DNA from: Firmicutes bacterium UBA5388
Lineage (GTDB): Bacteria > Bacillota > UBA4882 > UBA10575
Direction of reading: 5' to 3'
Length of the DNA: 9,548 nucleotides
NCBI GenBank assembly: GCA_002409975.1
Contig: DHOO01000058.1
Location: forward strand, 30,572 to 40,119
The number at the start of each line of letters is the position of its first letter. The stretch's first letter is position 1. The notes beneath the pieces were generated by a model, which saw nothing but the letters and a program-made list of their open reading frames with translations, searched no databases and was not told the DNA's origin. Of this stretch, positions 1 to 5,832 are shown one piece after another. Position numbers and translations under genes: made by a program.

Positions 1-157
1 CAATGGTCATGAGTTATATTATGGTTGGTTTGCGGGTTATGCCCCAACCCATGCGCCACGTTTGGTAGGGGTAATCTTGCTTGAGGATGACCTGGTGGGG
101 GGAGAGCGGGCGGCTGAGATTTTTGGTTTATTGATGAGCAGGTGTTTAAACTCTTAA
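1..157 (+). CDS. Penicillin-binding protein (transpeptidase), C-terminal end only
   Basis: The reading frame is open from base 2 to the TAA at 155-157 and encodes the last 51 residues of a protein that begins outside the window. The fragment contains GWFAGYAP, then a run of hydrophobic residues (RLVGVILLED), then GGERAAEIF, then a short tail. This pattern (WF-x-GYAP, a beta strand, then GG-x-x-AA-x-IF) is the usual end of the penicillin-binding transpeptidase domain, shortly after the KTGT motif, which would lie upstream of the window. Proteins of this family cross-link peptidoglycan outside the membrane. A class B enzyme of the SpoVD/PBP2 type is most likely, but the subclass cannot be settled from the tail. 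A terminator follows directly, so it is the last gene of its transcript. Confidence 0.8.
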   Translation, partial: NGHELYYGWFAGYAPTHAPRLVGVILLEDDLVGGERAAEIFGLLMSRCLNS

Positions 158-172
158 TGAGAGTAAAACCAG

Positions 173-206
173 AAAAAATAATCACCACGCTGGTGGTTAT
201 TTTTTT
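173..206 (+). terminator. Intrinsic terminator after the PBP gene
   Basis: AATAATCACC (177-186) pairs with GGTGGTTATT (192-201) around a 5-base loop, with one G-T wobble. An A-run before the stem faces a T-run after it (202-206). It lies 15 bases after the stop codon of the penicillin-binding protein and separates that gene from the sigK region. Confidence 0.85.
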
Positions 207-245
207 ATCCTGAGGGAATTGCCTAGAAAGACAACTTAGAAAACA

Positions 246-271
246 CTTCTAGGCTTGTCGATCAATGTCAA
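246..271 (+). repeat. Intergenic repeat A, copy 1
   Basis: This 26-base stretch matches the reverse complement of 1807-1832 at 23 of 26 positions, including an exact 15-base core AGGCTTGTCGATCAA (251-265). Both copies are outside genes. The last ten bases, TCAATGTCAA (262-271), also pair perfectly with TTGACATTGA at 307-316, so this copy can form a 10-bp stem with a 35-base loop in RNA. The family is not one I can name. Confidence 0.65.
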
Positions 272-316
272 TCCATATTTTCTTATTTGCTCGGGTCAAG
301 TGGAAGTTGACATTGA
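262..316 (+). other. Long-loop inverted repeat between repeats A and B
   Basis: TCAATGTCAA (262-271) is the exact reverse complement of TTGACATTGA (307-316). The stem is 10 bp and the loop 35 bases. There is no T-run, so it is not a simple terminator. It joins the two GCTTGTCGA-containing repeats in this gap and may be part of one composite element. Confidence 0.5.
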
Positions 317-322
317 CAACTT

Positions 323-355
323 GCTTGTCGAGGCGCCTGGCTTTGAATTTTCATC
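323..355 (+). repeat. Intergenic repeat B, copy 1
   Basis: This stretch aligns with the reverse complement of the right edge of the window (9517-9548). By hand I count 28 identical columns of 33 with one gap. It opens with GCTTGTCGA, the same nine bases found in repeat A (253-261), then shares CTGGCTT and ATTTTCATC with the other copy. It lies 70 bases after the matching core of repeat A, in the same orientation. Confidence 0.65.
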
Positions 356-369
356 TTACAGGATGGCCG

Positions 370-399
370 GTCGATTCATCCGTAACCGGCATGAACGAC
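370..399 (+). other. Hairpin upstream of sigK
   Basis: GTCG-a-TTCAT (370-379) pairs with ATGAACGAC (391-399), giving 9 base pairs with one bulged A and an 11-base loop. An alternative stem GCCGGT / ACCGGC in the same place competes with it. No T-run follows. It belongs to the same non-coding, repeat-rich stretch that fills 207-537, in which I find no gene. Its role is unknown. Confidence 0.45.
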
Positions 400-465
400 T
401 AGCTTTATGAGTATTTTCTAAGTATTGGAAATAAATAGAATATGTTACTATGCCCTATTCTTAAG

Positions 466-475
466 GGACTGGCAC
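466..475 (+). promoter_or_regulatory. Motif GGACTGGCAC upstream of sigK
   Basis: The ten bases GGACTGGCAC occur here, 62 bases before the sigK start, and again at 8535-8544, 59 bases before the DUF2935 start. The similar distances suggest a shared regulatory or promoter element. It contains TGGCAC, as sigma-54 promoters do, but the matching -12 GC element is missing in both places. I see no convincing sigma-E type -10 box for sigK. Confidence 0.35.
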
Positions 476-537
476 AGAACTAAAGTCCCAAACATATGTA
501 TAAACATGTCGCAGTTTTCTTTCGGGGGTGTAATTTA

Positions 538-1245
538 ATGATACTTCCTTTGGTAGGAGTCATTCTAAACCTCATTTTCGAGAAGTTTGCGTGGCTATTT
601 TCATATATTTCCAATAATAACGTGTTTCCCATGCCTTTAAGTGAAGAGGAAGAAAGAGAATTAATCCTCCGGATGGAAGAAGGAGACAAAGAGGCGAGAA
701 ATGTTCTGATTGAAAGGAACCTCCGCTTAGTAGCTCATATCGTTAAAAAGTTTGATAATACAGGAGAAGATAATGATGACCTGATCTCCATTGGAACCAT
801 TGGGTTGATTAAGGGAATTAACACGTATAAACGAAAATACAATACAAGACTGGCAACATATGCGGCCCGCTGTATAGAGAATGAAATTTTAATGCATCTG
901 CGTTCCACTAAAAAGTTAAAAAACGATCTTTTTCTACAGGACCCGATTGGCGCTGATAAAGAGGGAAATGAAATAACTTTACTAGATATTTTGGACACAG
1001 GCGCAGATCTGGTTCCGGAGACGGTTGAAACAAAATTGGAAGAGGAAAGTCTACGAGAAAAATTAAATATTTTAAGTAATCGTGAAAAAAAAGTGGTAGA
1101 GTTACGCTATGGACTAAAAGATGGGCTCAATAAAACCCAACGGGAGATCGCAAAGGTCTTAGGGATCTCCCGATCTTATGTTTCTAGAATTGAAAAAAAA
1201 GCTTTAAAGAAGCTGTTCAAAGATTTCTCCGGAGAGGAGAAATAG
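538..1245 (+). CDS. sigK: RNA polymerase sporulation sigma factor, pro-sigma-K
   Basis: This is a 235-residue sigma-70 family factor that directs late mother-cell gene expression, including coat and dipicolinate synthesis genes. I chose the ATG at 538 because GGGGGTG lies 8 bases upstream; an in-frame ATG at 496 lacks such a site. Residues 1-22 form a hydrophobic leader ending in WLFS, followed by YISNNNVFPMPLSEEEE. This aligns with the B. subtilis pro-sequence that the membrane protease SpoIVFB removes, with cleavage expected near the FS-YI junction. Region 2 is visible as RNLRLVAHIVKKF (about 60-72), DDLISIGTIGLIKGI (80-94) and TYAARCIENEI (107-117). Region 4 carries the helix-turn-helix QREIAKVLGISRSYVSRIEKK (about 201-221, written in full as family signature). 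The gene is intact, with no skin-like insertion. SigE is the main alternative, but the leader and the NN-x-FP-x-PLS start favour SigK. Confidence 0.93.
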   Translation: MILPLVGVILNLIFEKFAWLFSYISNNNVFPMPLSEEEERELILRMEEGDKEARNVLIERNLRLVAHIVKKFDNTGEDNDDLISIGTIGLIKGINTYKRKYNTRLATYAARCIENEILMHLRSTKKLKNDLFLQDPIGADKEGNEITLLDILDTGADLVPETVETKLEEESLREKLNILSNREKKVVELRYGLKDGLNKTQREIAKVLGISRSYVSRIEKKALKKLFKDFSGEEK

Positions 1246-1254
1246 TCCTCATTA

Positions 1255-1283
1255 TTGCAATTTTTTCTTGTGTATGGGATAAT
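1255..1283 (+). promoter_or_regulatory. Predicted sigma-A type promoter for ymxH
   Basis: TTGCAA (1255-1260) and GATAAT (1278-1283) are separated by exactly 17 bases. Each box has 4 or 5 of 6 consensus bases. It lies 9 bases after the sigK stop and about 50 bases before the ymxH start, so ymxH may be transcribed on its own. This is pattern matching only. Confidence 0.45.
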
Positions 1284-1333
1284 AAAGTATCTTTTACCTC
1301 CCAGAAAAATATTTATAACTGGGGGGGAGTGGG

Positions 1334-1609
1334 ATGCGTTTGTCAGAATTAACCGGTAAAGAACTGATTAATCTGGTTGATGGTAGCAAGCGAGGCCAGA
1401 TTAGAAAGATCGATTTTATGGTTGACTTAAAAAAAGCGATGGTTATTTCGATGATCCTTCCGGGAAAAGGTTTTTTCTTCCGTATGGAGCAGGAGATTTC
1501 ATGGGCTGCGGTGAAAAAGATCAGTGATGATTTGGTATTATTGGAATATGAACCTTCTAAAGAGGAGAAAAAAGGGAATTATTTGGGGCTAAGTAAAAAG
1601 GGAAATTAG
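1334..1609 (+). CDS. ymxH: YlmC/YmxH family PRC-barrel sporulation protein
   Basis: This 91-residue protein fits the small PRC-barrel family called YlmC/YmxH in sporulating Firmicutes (about 80-90 residues). The opening MRLSELTGKELINLVDGSKRG, the strand-turn pattern GQIRKIDFMVD, and the second half ending ISDDLVLLEYE match the family layout; the last 18 residues are a lysine-rich tail. Its exact biochemical role is not established. The start is supported by a long G-rich Shine-Dalgarno run at 1321-1329. Context supports the YmxH name: in B. subtilis ymxH lies just before spoVFA-spoVFB-asd-dapG-dapA, and here it precedes the same genes with dapB between. No terminator follows at once; the next hairpin is at 1743. 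Confidence 0.82.
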   Translation: MRLSELTGKELINLVDGSKRGQIRKIDFMVDLKKAMVISMILPGKGFFFRMEQEISWAAVKKISDDLVLLEYEPSKEEKKGNYLGLSKKGN

Positions 1610-1693
1610 TAAAACTCATAACTCATCTTATATTTTTTTAAAACGTAAGGATATAGTAAAAGTGCGGGCAGTCAAAAGGATGTGAGGGGAAGA

Positions 1694-1769
1694 GAGCCAC
1701 TAGAGCTATCTTACCTTAAGGTGCTGAAGTAGCATAGCTGTGGGTTGGCTCGAGCCAACCTTTTGTTAT
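1694..1769 (+). ncRNA. Candidate structured RNA with attenuator-like switch
   Basis: CCAC (1697-1700) and AGCTAT (1704-1709) pair with ATAGCT (1734-1739) and GTGG (1740-1743), giving a 10-bp stem with a 3-base bulge. Inside it sit two small hairpins, ACCTTAAGGT (1713-1722) and GCT-GAAGT-AGC (1723-1733), so the fold is a three-way junction. GAGCCA occurs at both 1694-1699 and 1752-1757, and both can pair with TGGCTC at 1746-1751, the 5' arm of the terminator. This is the layout of a terminator with a competing antiterminator. I compared it with the lysine riboswitch, T-box and c-di-GMP motifs from memory and it fits none. It may simply be the 3' end of the ymxH transcript. Confidence 0.4.
1743..1766 (+). 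terminator. Intrinsic terminator between ymxH and dapB
   Basis: GGTTGGC (1743-1749) pairs perfectly with GCCAACC (1754-1760) around the loop TCGA, followed by TTTTGTT. The T-run is interrupted, so efficiency is uncertain. It would end transcripts from ymxH, or attenuate transcripts that go on into dapB. Confidence 0.65.
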
Positions 1770-1772
1770 AAT
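1745..1772 (+). promoter_or_regulatory. Possible promoter for the dapB transcript
   Basis: A perfect TATAAT (1767-1772) lies 16 bases after TTGGCT (1745-1750), which has 4 of 6 consensus bases. The -35 box lies inside the terminator stem. A transcript from here would have a leader of about 215 bases before dapB, containing repeat A copy 2. A second TATAAT at 1887-1892 has no good -35 box. Confidence 0.3.
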
Positions 1773-1806
1773 AAGGACTTTCTTTGAAGTAAAAAATAAA
1801 ATAAAG

Positions 1807-1832
1807 TTAACGTTGATCGACAAGCCTCGAAG
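1807..1832 (-). repeat. Intergenic repeat A, copy 2 (inverted)
   Basis: This is the reverse-orientation copy of 246-271, with 23 of 26 positions identical and the 15-base core at 1813-1827 exact. It lies in the 386-base gap 1610-1995, in which I see no gene: the gap holds the structured RNA, the terminator, this repeat and the dapB ribosome site only. No repeat B neighbour is recognisable 70 bases away, so it is a solitary copy. Confidence 0.65.
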
Positions 1833-1995
1833 GCATTTCTTTAGATGGGATAGTAGAATAAAAGACAACGCATTTGGCTCAAGCAGTATAATGCGCTTAG
1901 GAAAGTTGAAGAGAAGAACAACGTAATTAGCCCAACGAAGAAGAGAAAAGGTTATAACAGTGACGAGCAACAAGATGTAGGAGGCGGAGATAATA

Positions 1996-2796
1996 ATGAA
2001 TAAAATACGTGTTTTAGTATCAGGAGCTTTTGGCCGAATGGGTAGGGAAGTTGTAAAAGCGATTGTCGCTCAAGACGACATGACGCTAGTAGGAGCAGTT
2101 GATAAAACAGGTGTTGGGGCAGAGATCGGCCAAGTCTGCGGTTTAGAAACACTGGGAATCAAGATTGAGCAGGATCTATTAAGCGCTTTAAAAAGAACAG
2201 AAGCAGAAGTGATGGTTGACTTTACTACCCCACTGGCGGTAATGGAGAATATTAAAGCTGCGGCCGAAACTAAAGTGGCCGGGGTTATCGGAACCACTGG
2301 TCTTACCGCGGAAAACCTTGAAGAAATTAACGAGTTGGCTTCAAAGTCGGAAAAGTGTTTTTTGGTAGCTCCTAATTTTGCTATCGGCGCTGTGCTGATG
2401 ATGGGTTTTGCTCATGAAGCGGCTAAATATTTCCCAGATGTGGAGATTATCGAGTTGCATCATGATCGTAAGCTAGACGCTCCATCTGGAACAGCGATTA
2501 AGACAGCTGAGCTGATTGCCACGGGTCGTGTAGCGGAACCAGTAGCCAAACCAGCCCCTTTGGAGAAGATTAATGGTGCCCGTGGTGGAGAGTACTTGGG
2601 CATTAAGATTCATAGTGTCAGATTACCGGGATTGATTGCCCACCAGGAGATAATTTTTGGCAATCAAGGACAAACTCTAACGATCAGACATGACTCTTTA
2701 GATCGTTCTTCTTTTATGCCTGGGGTCTTAATGGCAATTAGAAAGGTTCCAACTTTAAAAGGTTTCTACTATGGGCTGGAGTCGTTGGTCGATTAA
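1996..2796 (+). CDS. dapB: 4-hydroxy-tetrahydrodipicolinate reductase
   Basis: DapB reduces the hydroxy-tetrahydrodipicolinate made by DapA to tetrahydrodipicolinate with NAD(P)H, in the cytoplasmic route to meso-diaminopimelate and lysine. At 266 residues it has normal family length. The N-terminal Rossmann domain shows GAFGRMGR (10-17), VDFTTP (74-79) and GTTG (99-102). The catalytic and substrate-binding segment is ELHHDRKLDAPSGTA (153-167), with the His pair at 155-156, Lys159 and the SGTA loop all present. The Shine-Dalgarno AGGAGG (1979-1984) is 11 bases before the ATG. It heads the diaminopimelate-dipicolinate gene run and competes with DpaA/DpaB for the same intermediate. The 142-base gap to dpaA has no terminator, so read-through is possible. 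Confidence 0.96.
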   Translation: MNKIRVLVSGAFGRMGREVVKAIVAQDDMTLVGAVDKTGVGAEIGQVCGLETLGIKIEQDLLSALKRTEAEVMVDFTTPLAVMENIKAAAETKVAGVIGTTGLTAENLEEINELASKSEKCFLVAPNFAIGAVLMMGFAHEAAKYFPDVEIIELHHDRKLDAPSGTAIKTAELIATGRVAEPVAKPAPLEKINGARGGEYLGIKIHSVRLPGLIAHQEIIFGNQGQTLTIRHDSLDRSSFMPGVLMAIRKVPTLKGFYYGLESLVD

Positions 2797-2864
2797 GGAC
2801 TCTACCTATTTGACACCTCTCCTTTCTTTGGGGAATATATTACTATTGACTGGTGACTGTTTTT

Positions 2865-2899
2865 AGTTTATGTCTTCGTAATTGAGGAGAACATAAACT
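2865..2899 (+). promoter_or_regulatory. 9-bp inverted repeat before dpaA
   Basis: AGTTTATGT (2865-2873) is the exact reverse complement of ACATAAACT (2891-2899), with 17 bases between. It lies 40 bases before the dpaA start and is not followed by T's, so an operator or RNA hairpin is more likely than a terminator. The right arm includes CATAAACTT, one base from the sigma-K -10 pattern CATANNNTA, but I find no AC-type -35 at the right distance. Confidence 0.4.
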
Positions 2900-2938
2900 T
2901 GATCGCCTGGTAATATACGGAAAGGGAGGGTTCTTTGT

Positions 2939-3835
2939 ATGTGGGAATCTTTGGCTCAAAGTAGTGTAGCAATCGTAGGCGGAGATCGTAGGCAGATCAT
3001 GGTAGCCGAAAGAATGCTAGACTGGGTTGCTTGGGTTAAAACTTACGGGTTAACAGCTATTCCCGATTTGCCTCGTATGTTTCCGGCAAAGGATTTAAAA
3101 CAAGCACTAACAGGCTCGCGAGTTATTATCCTCCCGATCAGTGGAGTAGATGGCAAGGGAATGGTTAAGACAATGGACCCTGCGGTCCGGATCAAGATCG
3201 ATCAACAGTTTTTAGAGTTATTAGAGGAAAAAGCTTTAATTGTCACTGGATCCATTCCGCTTTATTTAAAACAACAGGCTACTCAACTTGGAGTCAGGGT
3301 TTTTGAATATGCGGAAAGAGATGAGATTGCAATCCCCAATGCTATTCCGACGGCTGAGGGAGCAATTCAGTTAATGATGGAGAACACTGCGTTTACTGTA
3401 AATGGTTCGTGCTGTCTGCTTCTAGGGTTTGGAAGAGTGGCCCAAGCATTAGCTGCGAGGTTATTGGCCTGGGGAGCTGTGGTTTTGATTGCTGCCCGTA
3501 GCCCTGAGCAACTGGCGAAAGCTGATAGTTGGGGATGTACGTCGCTATTTCTTAGTAGGGTAGCTGAGGAGGTTAGTAAAGCGGATCTAGTTTTTAATAC
3601 CATTCCTGCCAAGATGGTGACAGAAGAAATAGTAAGCAGGATGAAACCTGGGACGTTAATCATTGACCTAGCCTCTGCGCCTGGTGGTGTAGATTTTCAG
3701 GCTGCTGAGAAATATAAAATAACCGCTATTTTGGCTTTAGGGCTACCAGGTAAGGTGGCGCCTCTGACAGCTGGAAACATTCTCGCCACCAAACTTCCAG
3801 GCTTAATCGAACAGGAACTTAATTGCGGAGTTTGA
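2939..3835 (+). CDS. dpaA: Dipicolinate synthase subunit A
   Basis: DpaA (SpoVFA) and DpaB together oxidise the DapA product to dipicolinic acid in the mother cell; the acid is later loaded into the spore core. The protein has 298 residues, the usual size. The N-terminal domain begins AIVGGDRRQ (11-19), the family signature, and IPNAIPTAEGA (132-142) links to the second domain. That domain is a dehydrogenase-like Rossmann fold with LLGFGRVAQALAAR (161-174), DLASAPGG (243-250) and GLPGKVAPLTAG (268-279), closely matching B. subtilis SpoVFA. The ATG at 2939 follows GGGAGGG by 8 bases. By analogy it should be a late mother-cell gene under sigma-K, but I cannot point to a clear sigma-K promoter. 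The next gene starts 38 bases after the stop. Confidence 0.95.
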   Translation: MWESLAQSSVAIVGGDRRQIMVAERMLDWVAWVKTYGLTAIPDLPRMFPAKDLKQALTGSRVIILPISGVDGKGMVKTMDPAVRIKIDQQFLELLEEKALIVTGSIPLYLKQQATQLGVRVFEYAERDEIAIPNAIPTAEGAIQLMMENTAFTVNGSCCLLLGFGRVAQALAARLLAWGAVVLIAARSPEQLAKADSWGCTSLFLSRVAEEVSKADLVFNTIPAKMVTEEIVSRMKPGTLIIDLASAPGGVDFQAAEKYKITAILALGLPGKVAPLTAGNILATKLPGLIEQELNCGV

Positions 3836-3873
3836 AGAAAATGGCTCCAGAAGATAGCTTGGGGGTGTCTAGC

Positions 3874-4476
3874 ATGCAAGTATTGGGTGTTCGTATTGGT
3901 TTTGGGTTTACCGGATCTCATTGTACGATCCCAGATGTTATTCCAGAAGTTAAAAGACTTAAAAACGAAGGGGCAGACCTTTTTCCGATTTTTTCACCAA
4001 CAGTTTTTCAAACAGATACAAGGTTTGGAAGAGCAGAGGATTTACAGAAAACTATTTATGAAATTACAGGAAGAAGGCCATGGAACAGTTTGGTAGAAGT
4101 AGAGCCAATTGGGCCGAAAAAATTATTGGATGTAATGGTGGTAGCCCCTTGTACTGGAACTACTCTTAGTCGTTTAACTTTTGGGATTTCCGATACTCCT
4201 GTGACACTGGCTTGCAAAGCCCATTTAAGAAATAACCGTCCGGTGGTGGTAGCGATCTCGACTAATGATGGCTTGGGCGCTAACCTATCAAATGTAGCCT
4301 CGATGCTAAACCGCAAATATATCTATTTTGTGCCCTTTGGTCAAGATGATCCTGAAGGAAAGCCCAGATCGTTAGTAGCTAAGATGGAATTGTTATTGCA
4401 GACCATTGTTTGTGCTTTAAAAGGAGAACAAATTCAACCAATTATCTTTGGAAATACAAAGGAAAAAAGTAATTAG
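3874..4476 (+). CDS. dpaB: Dipicolinate synthase subunit B
   Basis: DpaB (SpoVFB) is the flavoprotein-fold partner of DpaA in dipicolinic acid synthesis. With the ATG at 3874 it is 200 residues, the same length as B. subtilis SpoVFB. That start has GGGGGTG 7 bases upstream; in-frame starts at 3823 and 3841 would add unmatched N-terminal residues, and the first would overlap dpaA. Visible family segments are RIGFGFTGSHCT (7-18), TRFGRAEDL (49-57), APCTGTTLS (91-99), LRNNRPVVVAISTND (118-132) and FVPFGQDDP (152-160). Gene order and spacing make it co-transcribed with dpaA and probably dapG. All family motifs look intact. Confidence 0.94.
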   Translation: MQVLGVRIGFGFTGSHCTIPDVIPEVKRLKNEGADLFPIFSPTVFQTDTRFGRAEDLQKTIYEITGRRPWNSLVEVEPIGPKKLLDVMVVAPCTGTTLSRLTFGISDTPVTLACKAHLRNNRPVVVAISTNDGLGANLSNVASMLNRKYIYFVPFGQDDPEGKPRSLVAKMELLLQTIVCALKGEQIQPIIFGNTKEKSN

Positions 4477-4520
4477 GGTTGAAGTATAAAGGGAAAACTG
4501 GTAAAACTTAAGTTGATGAT

Positions 4521-4529
4521 AAAGGAGGG
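4521..4529 (+). promoter_or_regulatory. Strong ribosome binding site that decides the dapG start
   Basis: AAAGGAGGG is a near-perfect Shine-Dalgarno site. It lies downstream of the only nearby in-frame ATG (4516) and TTG (4513), so it cannot serve them. Its 7-base spacing points to ATT at 4537. The next TTG (4546) is 16 bases away, too far. Confidence 0.7.
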
Positions 4530-4536
4530 CTCTCCT

Positions 4537-5757
4537 ATTAATATATTGGTACAAAAGTACGGAGGAACTTCACTGGCTACACCTCAACTACGGGAGAAAG
4601 TTGTGGCCAAAATAAAGGAGGCTATCGGGCTCGGCTACGCTCTGGTAGTAGTAGTTTCAGCGATGGGGCGCCAAGGAGCCCCTTACGCTACAGATACGCT
4701 GATATCTTTAGCCAAAGAAGTTTCCCCCGAGCCTTATCCAAGAGATCTGGATCTTTTGATGGCGTGCGGAGAATTAATCTCCGCAGTTATTATGGCGCAA
4801 ACTTTAAGATTGCATGGGGTGGAGGCGCAAGCTTTCACCGGAGGGTTGGCGGGAATAATTACTAATCATCATTTTGGTGATGCGCGCATTATTGAGATCA
4901 AGCCGGAAAAAATTGTTGATTGTCTAAAAAGTAAAAAAGTCGCTGTCGTGGCTGGGTTCCAAGGTATAACCAAGGAAGATGAGATTACTACTTTAGGACG
5001 CGGCGGGAGTGACACAACCGCCGCCGCTTTAGGTGTGGCTTTGCAGGCAGAGACGGTTGAAATCTACACGGATGTAAATGGAGTGATGACTACCGATCCT
5101 CATCTTGTTCCACAGGCTAAACCGCTAAAAGTAATGACTTACAGTGAGATCTGTGAAATGGCGCATCTAGGGGCCAAAGTCATTCATCCACGGGCGGTGG
5201 AGATTGCAATGAAAGGAAGAGTGCCTTTACGGATTAGATCAATATTTTCCGATCAAGAGGGGACGTTAATCTGTGATGCTCCCCCTTTATCCTTGGGGAC
5301 GGAGATTAAGACTGATAAAATGGTGACCGGACTTGCCCATATCTCGGATCTGGCCCAGTTTAACCTTTCTCTTCAGGATGTGAACACTAGTGGTAAAGCT
5401 CTGGAAGTATTCAGTCTACTAGCAGAGGCTAGCATTAGTTTGGATATGATACAAGTATCACCTCAAAAAATTACTTTTACGGTTCAAGAAGCTTTTTTCG
5501 ACCAGACTTTGTCAATTTTAAAGCAAACAGGTCTTGGTTTTAAGGGAACTAAAGGTTTTGCCAAGGTTTCGATTGTGGGGGCGGGAATCCGAGGAGTTCC
5601 TGGGGTAATGGCGCGCGTAGTCGAAGGATTATATAAGGCTAAAGTTCCACTCTTTCAAACTACTGATTCTCATACTAATATTGCCTGTTTAGTAAAGAAA
5701 GAGGATATGCTAAGGGCCCTTAAAGCCTTACATGATGAATTTGGATTAGGAGAATAA
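4537..5757 (+). CDS. dapG: Aspartate kinase, DapG type
   Basis: Aspartate kinase phosphorylates L-aspartate, the first step to diaminopimelate, lysine and dipicolinate. From the proposed ATT start it has 406 residues, the usual size for class I bacterial enzymes. The kinase domain shows VQKYGGTS (5-12), VVSAMGRQG (around 39-47), AGFQG and LGRGGSDTTAAAL (153-165), YTDVNGV and HLGAKVIHPRA. Residues from about 265 on form two ACT regulatory domains, with ALEVFSLLAEASISLDMIQVS and VSIVGAGIRGVPGVMARV as their recognisable parts. In B. subtilis the kinase next to spoVF and dapA is DapG, which is inhibited by diaminopimelate; I infer the same here from position, not from residues. Starts at TTG 4513 or ATG 4516 are in frame but lie before the Shine-Dalgarno site, and family proteins begin M-N-I-x-VQK-x-GGTS, as the ATT start gives. 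Confidence 0.93.
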   Translation: MNILVQKYGGTSLATPQLREKVVAKIKEAIGLGYALVVVVSAMGRQGAPYATDTLISLAKEVSPEPYPRDLDLLMACGELISAVIMAQTLRLHGVEAQAFTGGLAGIITNHHFGDARIIEIKPEKIVDCLKSKKVAVVAGFQGITKEDEITTLGRGGSDTTAAALGVALQAETVEIYTDVNGVMTTDPHLVPQAKPLKVMTYSEICEMAHLGAKVIHPRAVEIAMKGRVPLRIRSIFSDQEGTLICDAPPLSLGTEIKTDKMVTGLAHISDLAQFNLSLQDVNTSGKALEVFSLLAEASISLDMIQVSPQKITFTVQEAFFDQTLSILKQTGLGFKGTKGFAKVSIVGAGIRGVPGVMARVVEGLYKAKVPLFQTTDSHTNIACLVKKEDMLRALKALHDEFGLGE

Positions 5758-5832
5758 AGGAGTGATGAGAAGGAAGAAATATGGTTTAGTTCTTGACAAT
5801 AAAAATTCTCCTGAAGAAAGGGAGGTTATTAG

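Noticed and set aside
253..331. Spo0A boxes, because TTGTCGA resembles TTTGTCGAA
   Set aside because: None of the four copies has the following A of the TGTCGAA core (they read TGTCGAT, -G, -C), and the longer flanking matches indicate a repeat rather than a protein site.
466..487. Sigma-54 promoter suggested by CTGGCAC before sigK (and at 8538-8544)
   Set aside because: The required TTGC-type -12 element with its GC is missing at the correct spacing in both places.
1681..1760. Lysine riboswitch, T-box or c-di-GMP riboswitch upstream of dapB
   Set aside because: GCTGAAG and the following stem vaguely recall the lysine riboswitch, but the GAGG-GCG opening and ACTGTCAC end are absent. There is no GGGTGG-ACCGCG T-box motif and no c-di-GMP core.
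1716..1973. Minus-strand open frame of 85 codons in the ymxH-dapB gap
   Set aside because: It runs through the terminator, repeat A and the promoter candidate, has no ribosome site that I can see, and its product resembles no family; it is rich in Leu/Ile because the plus strand is A-rich.
2810..2841. Sigma-A promoter before dpaA from TTGACA (2810-2815)
   Set aside because: At 17-base spacing the -10 is GAATAT with only 3 of 6 matches, and TATATT lies 20 bases away, too far.
5793..5798. Perfect TTGACA box between dapG and dapA
   Set aside because: No -10 like sequence lies 16-18 bases downstream; the region there is the dapA ribosome site.
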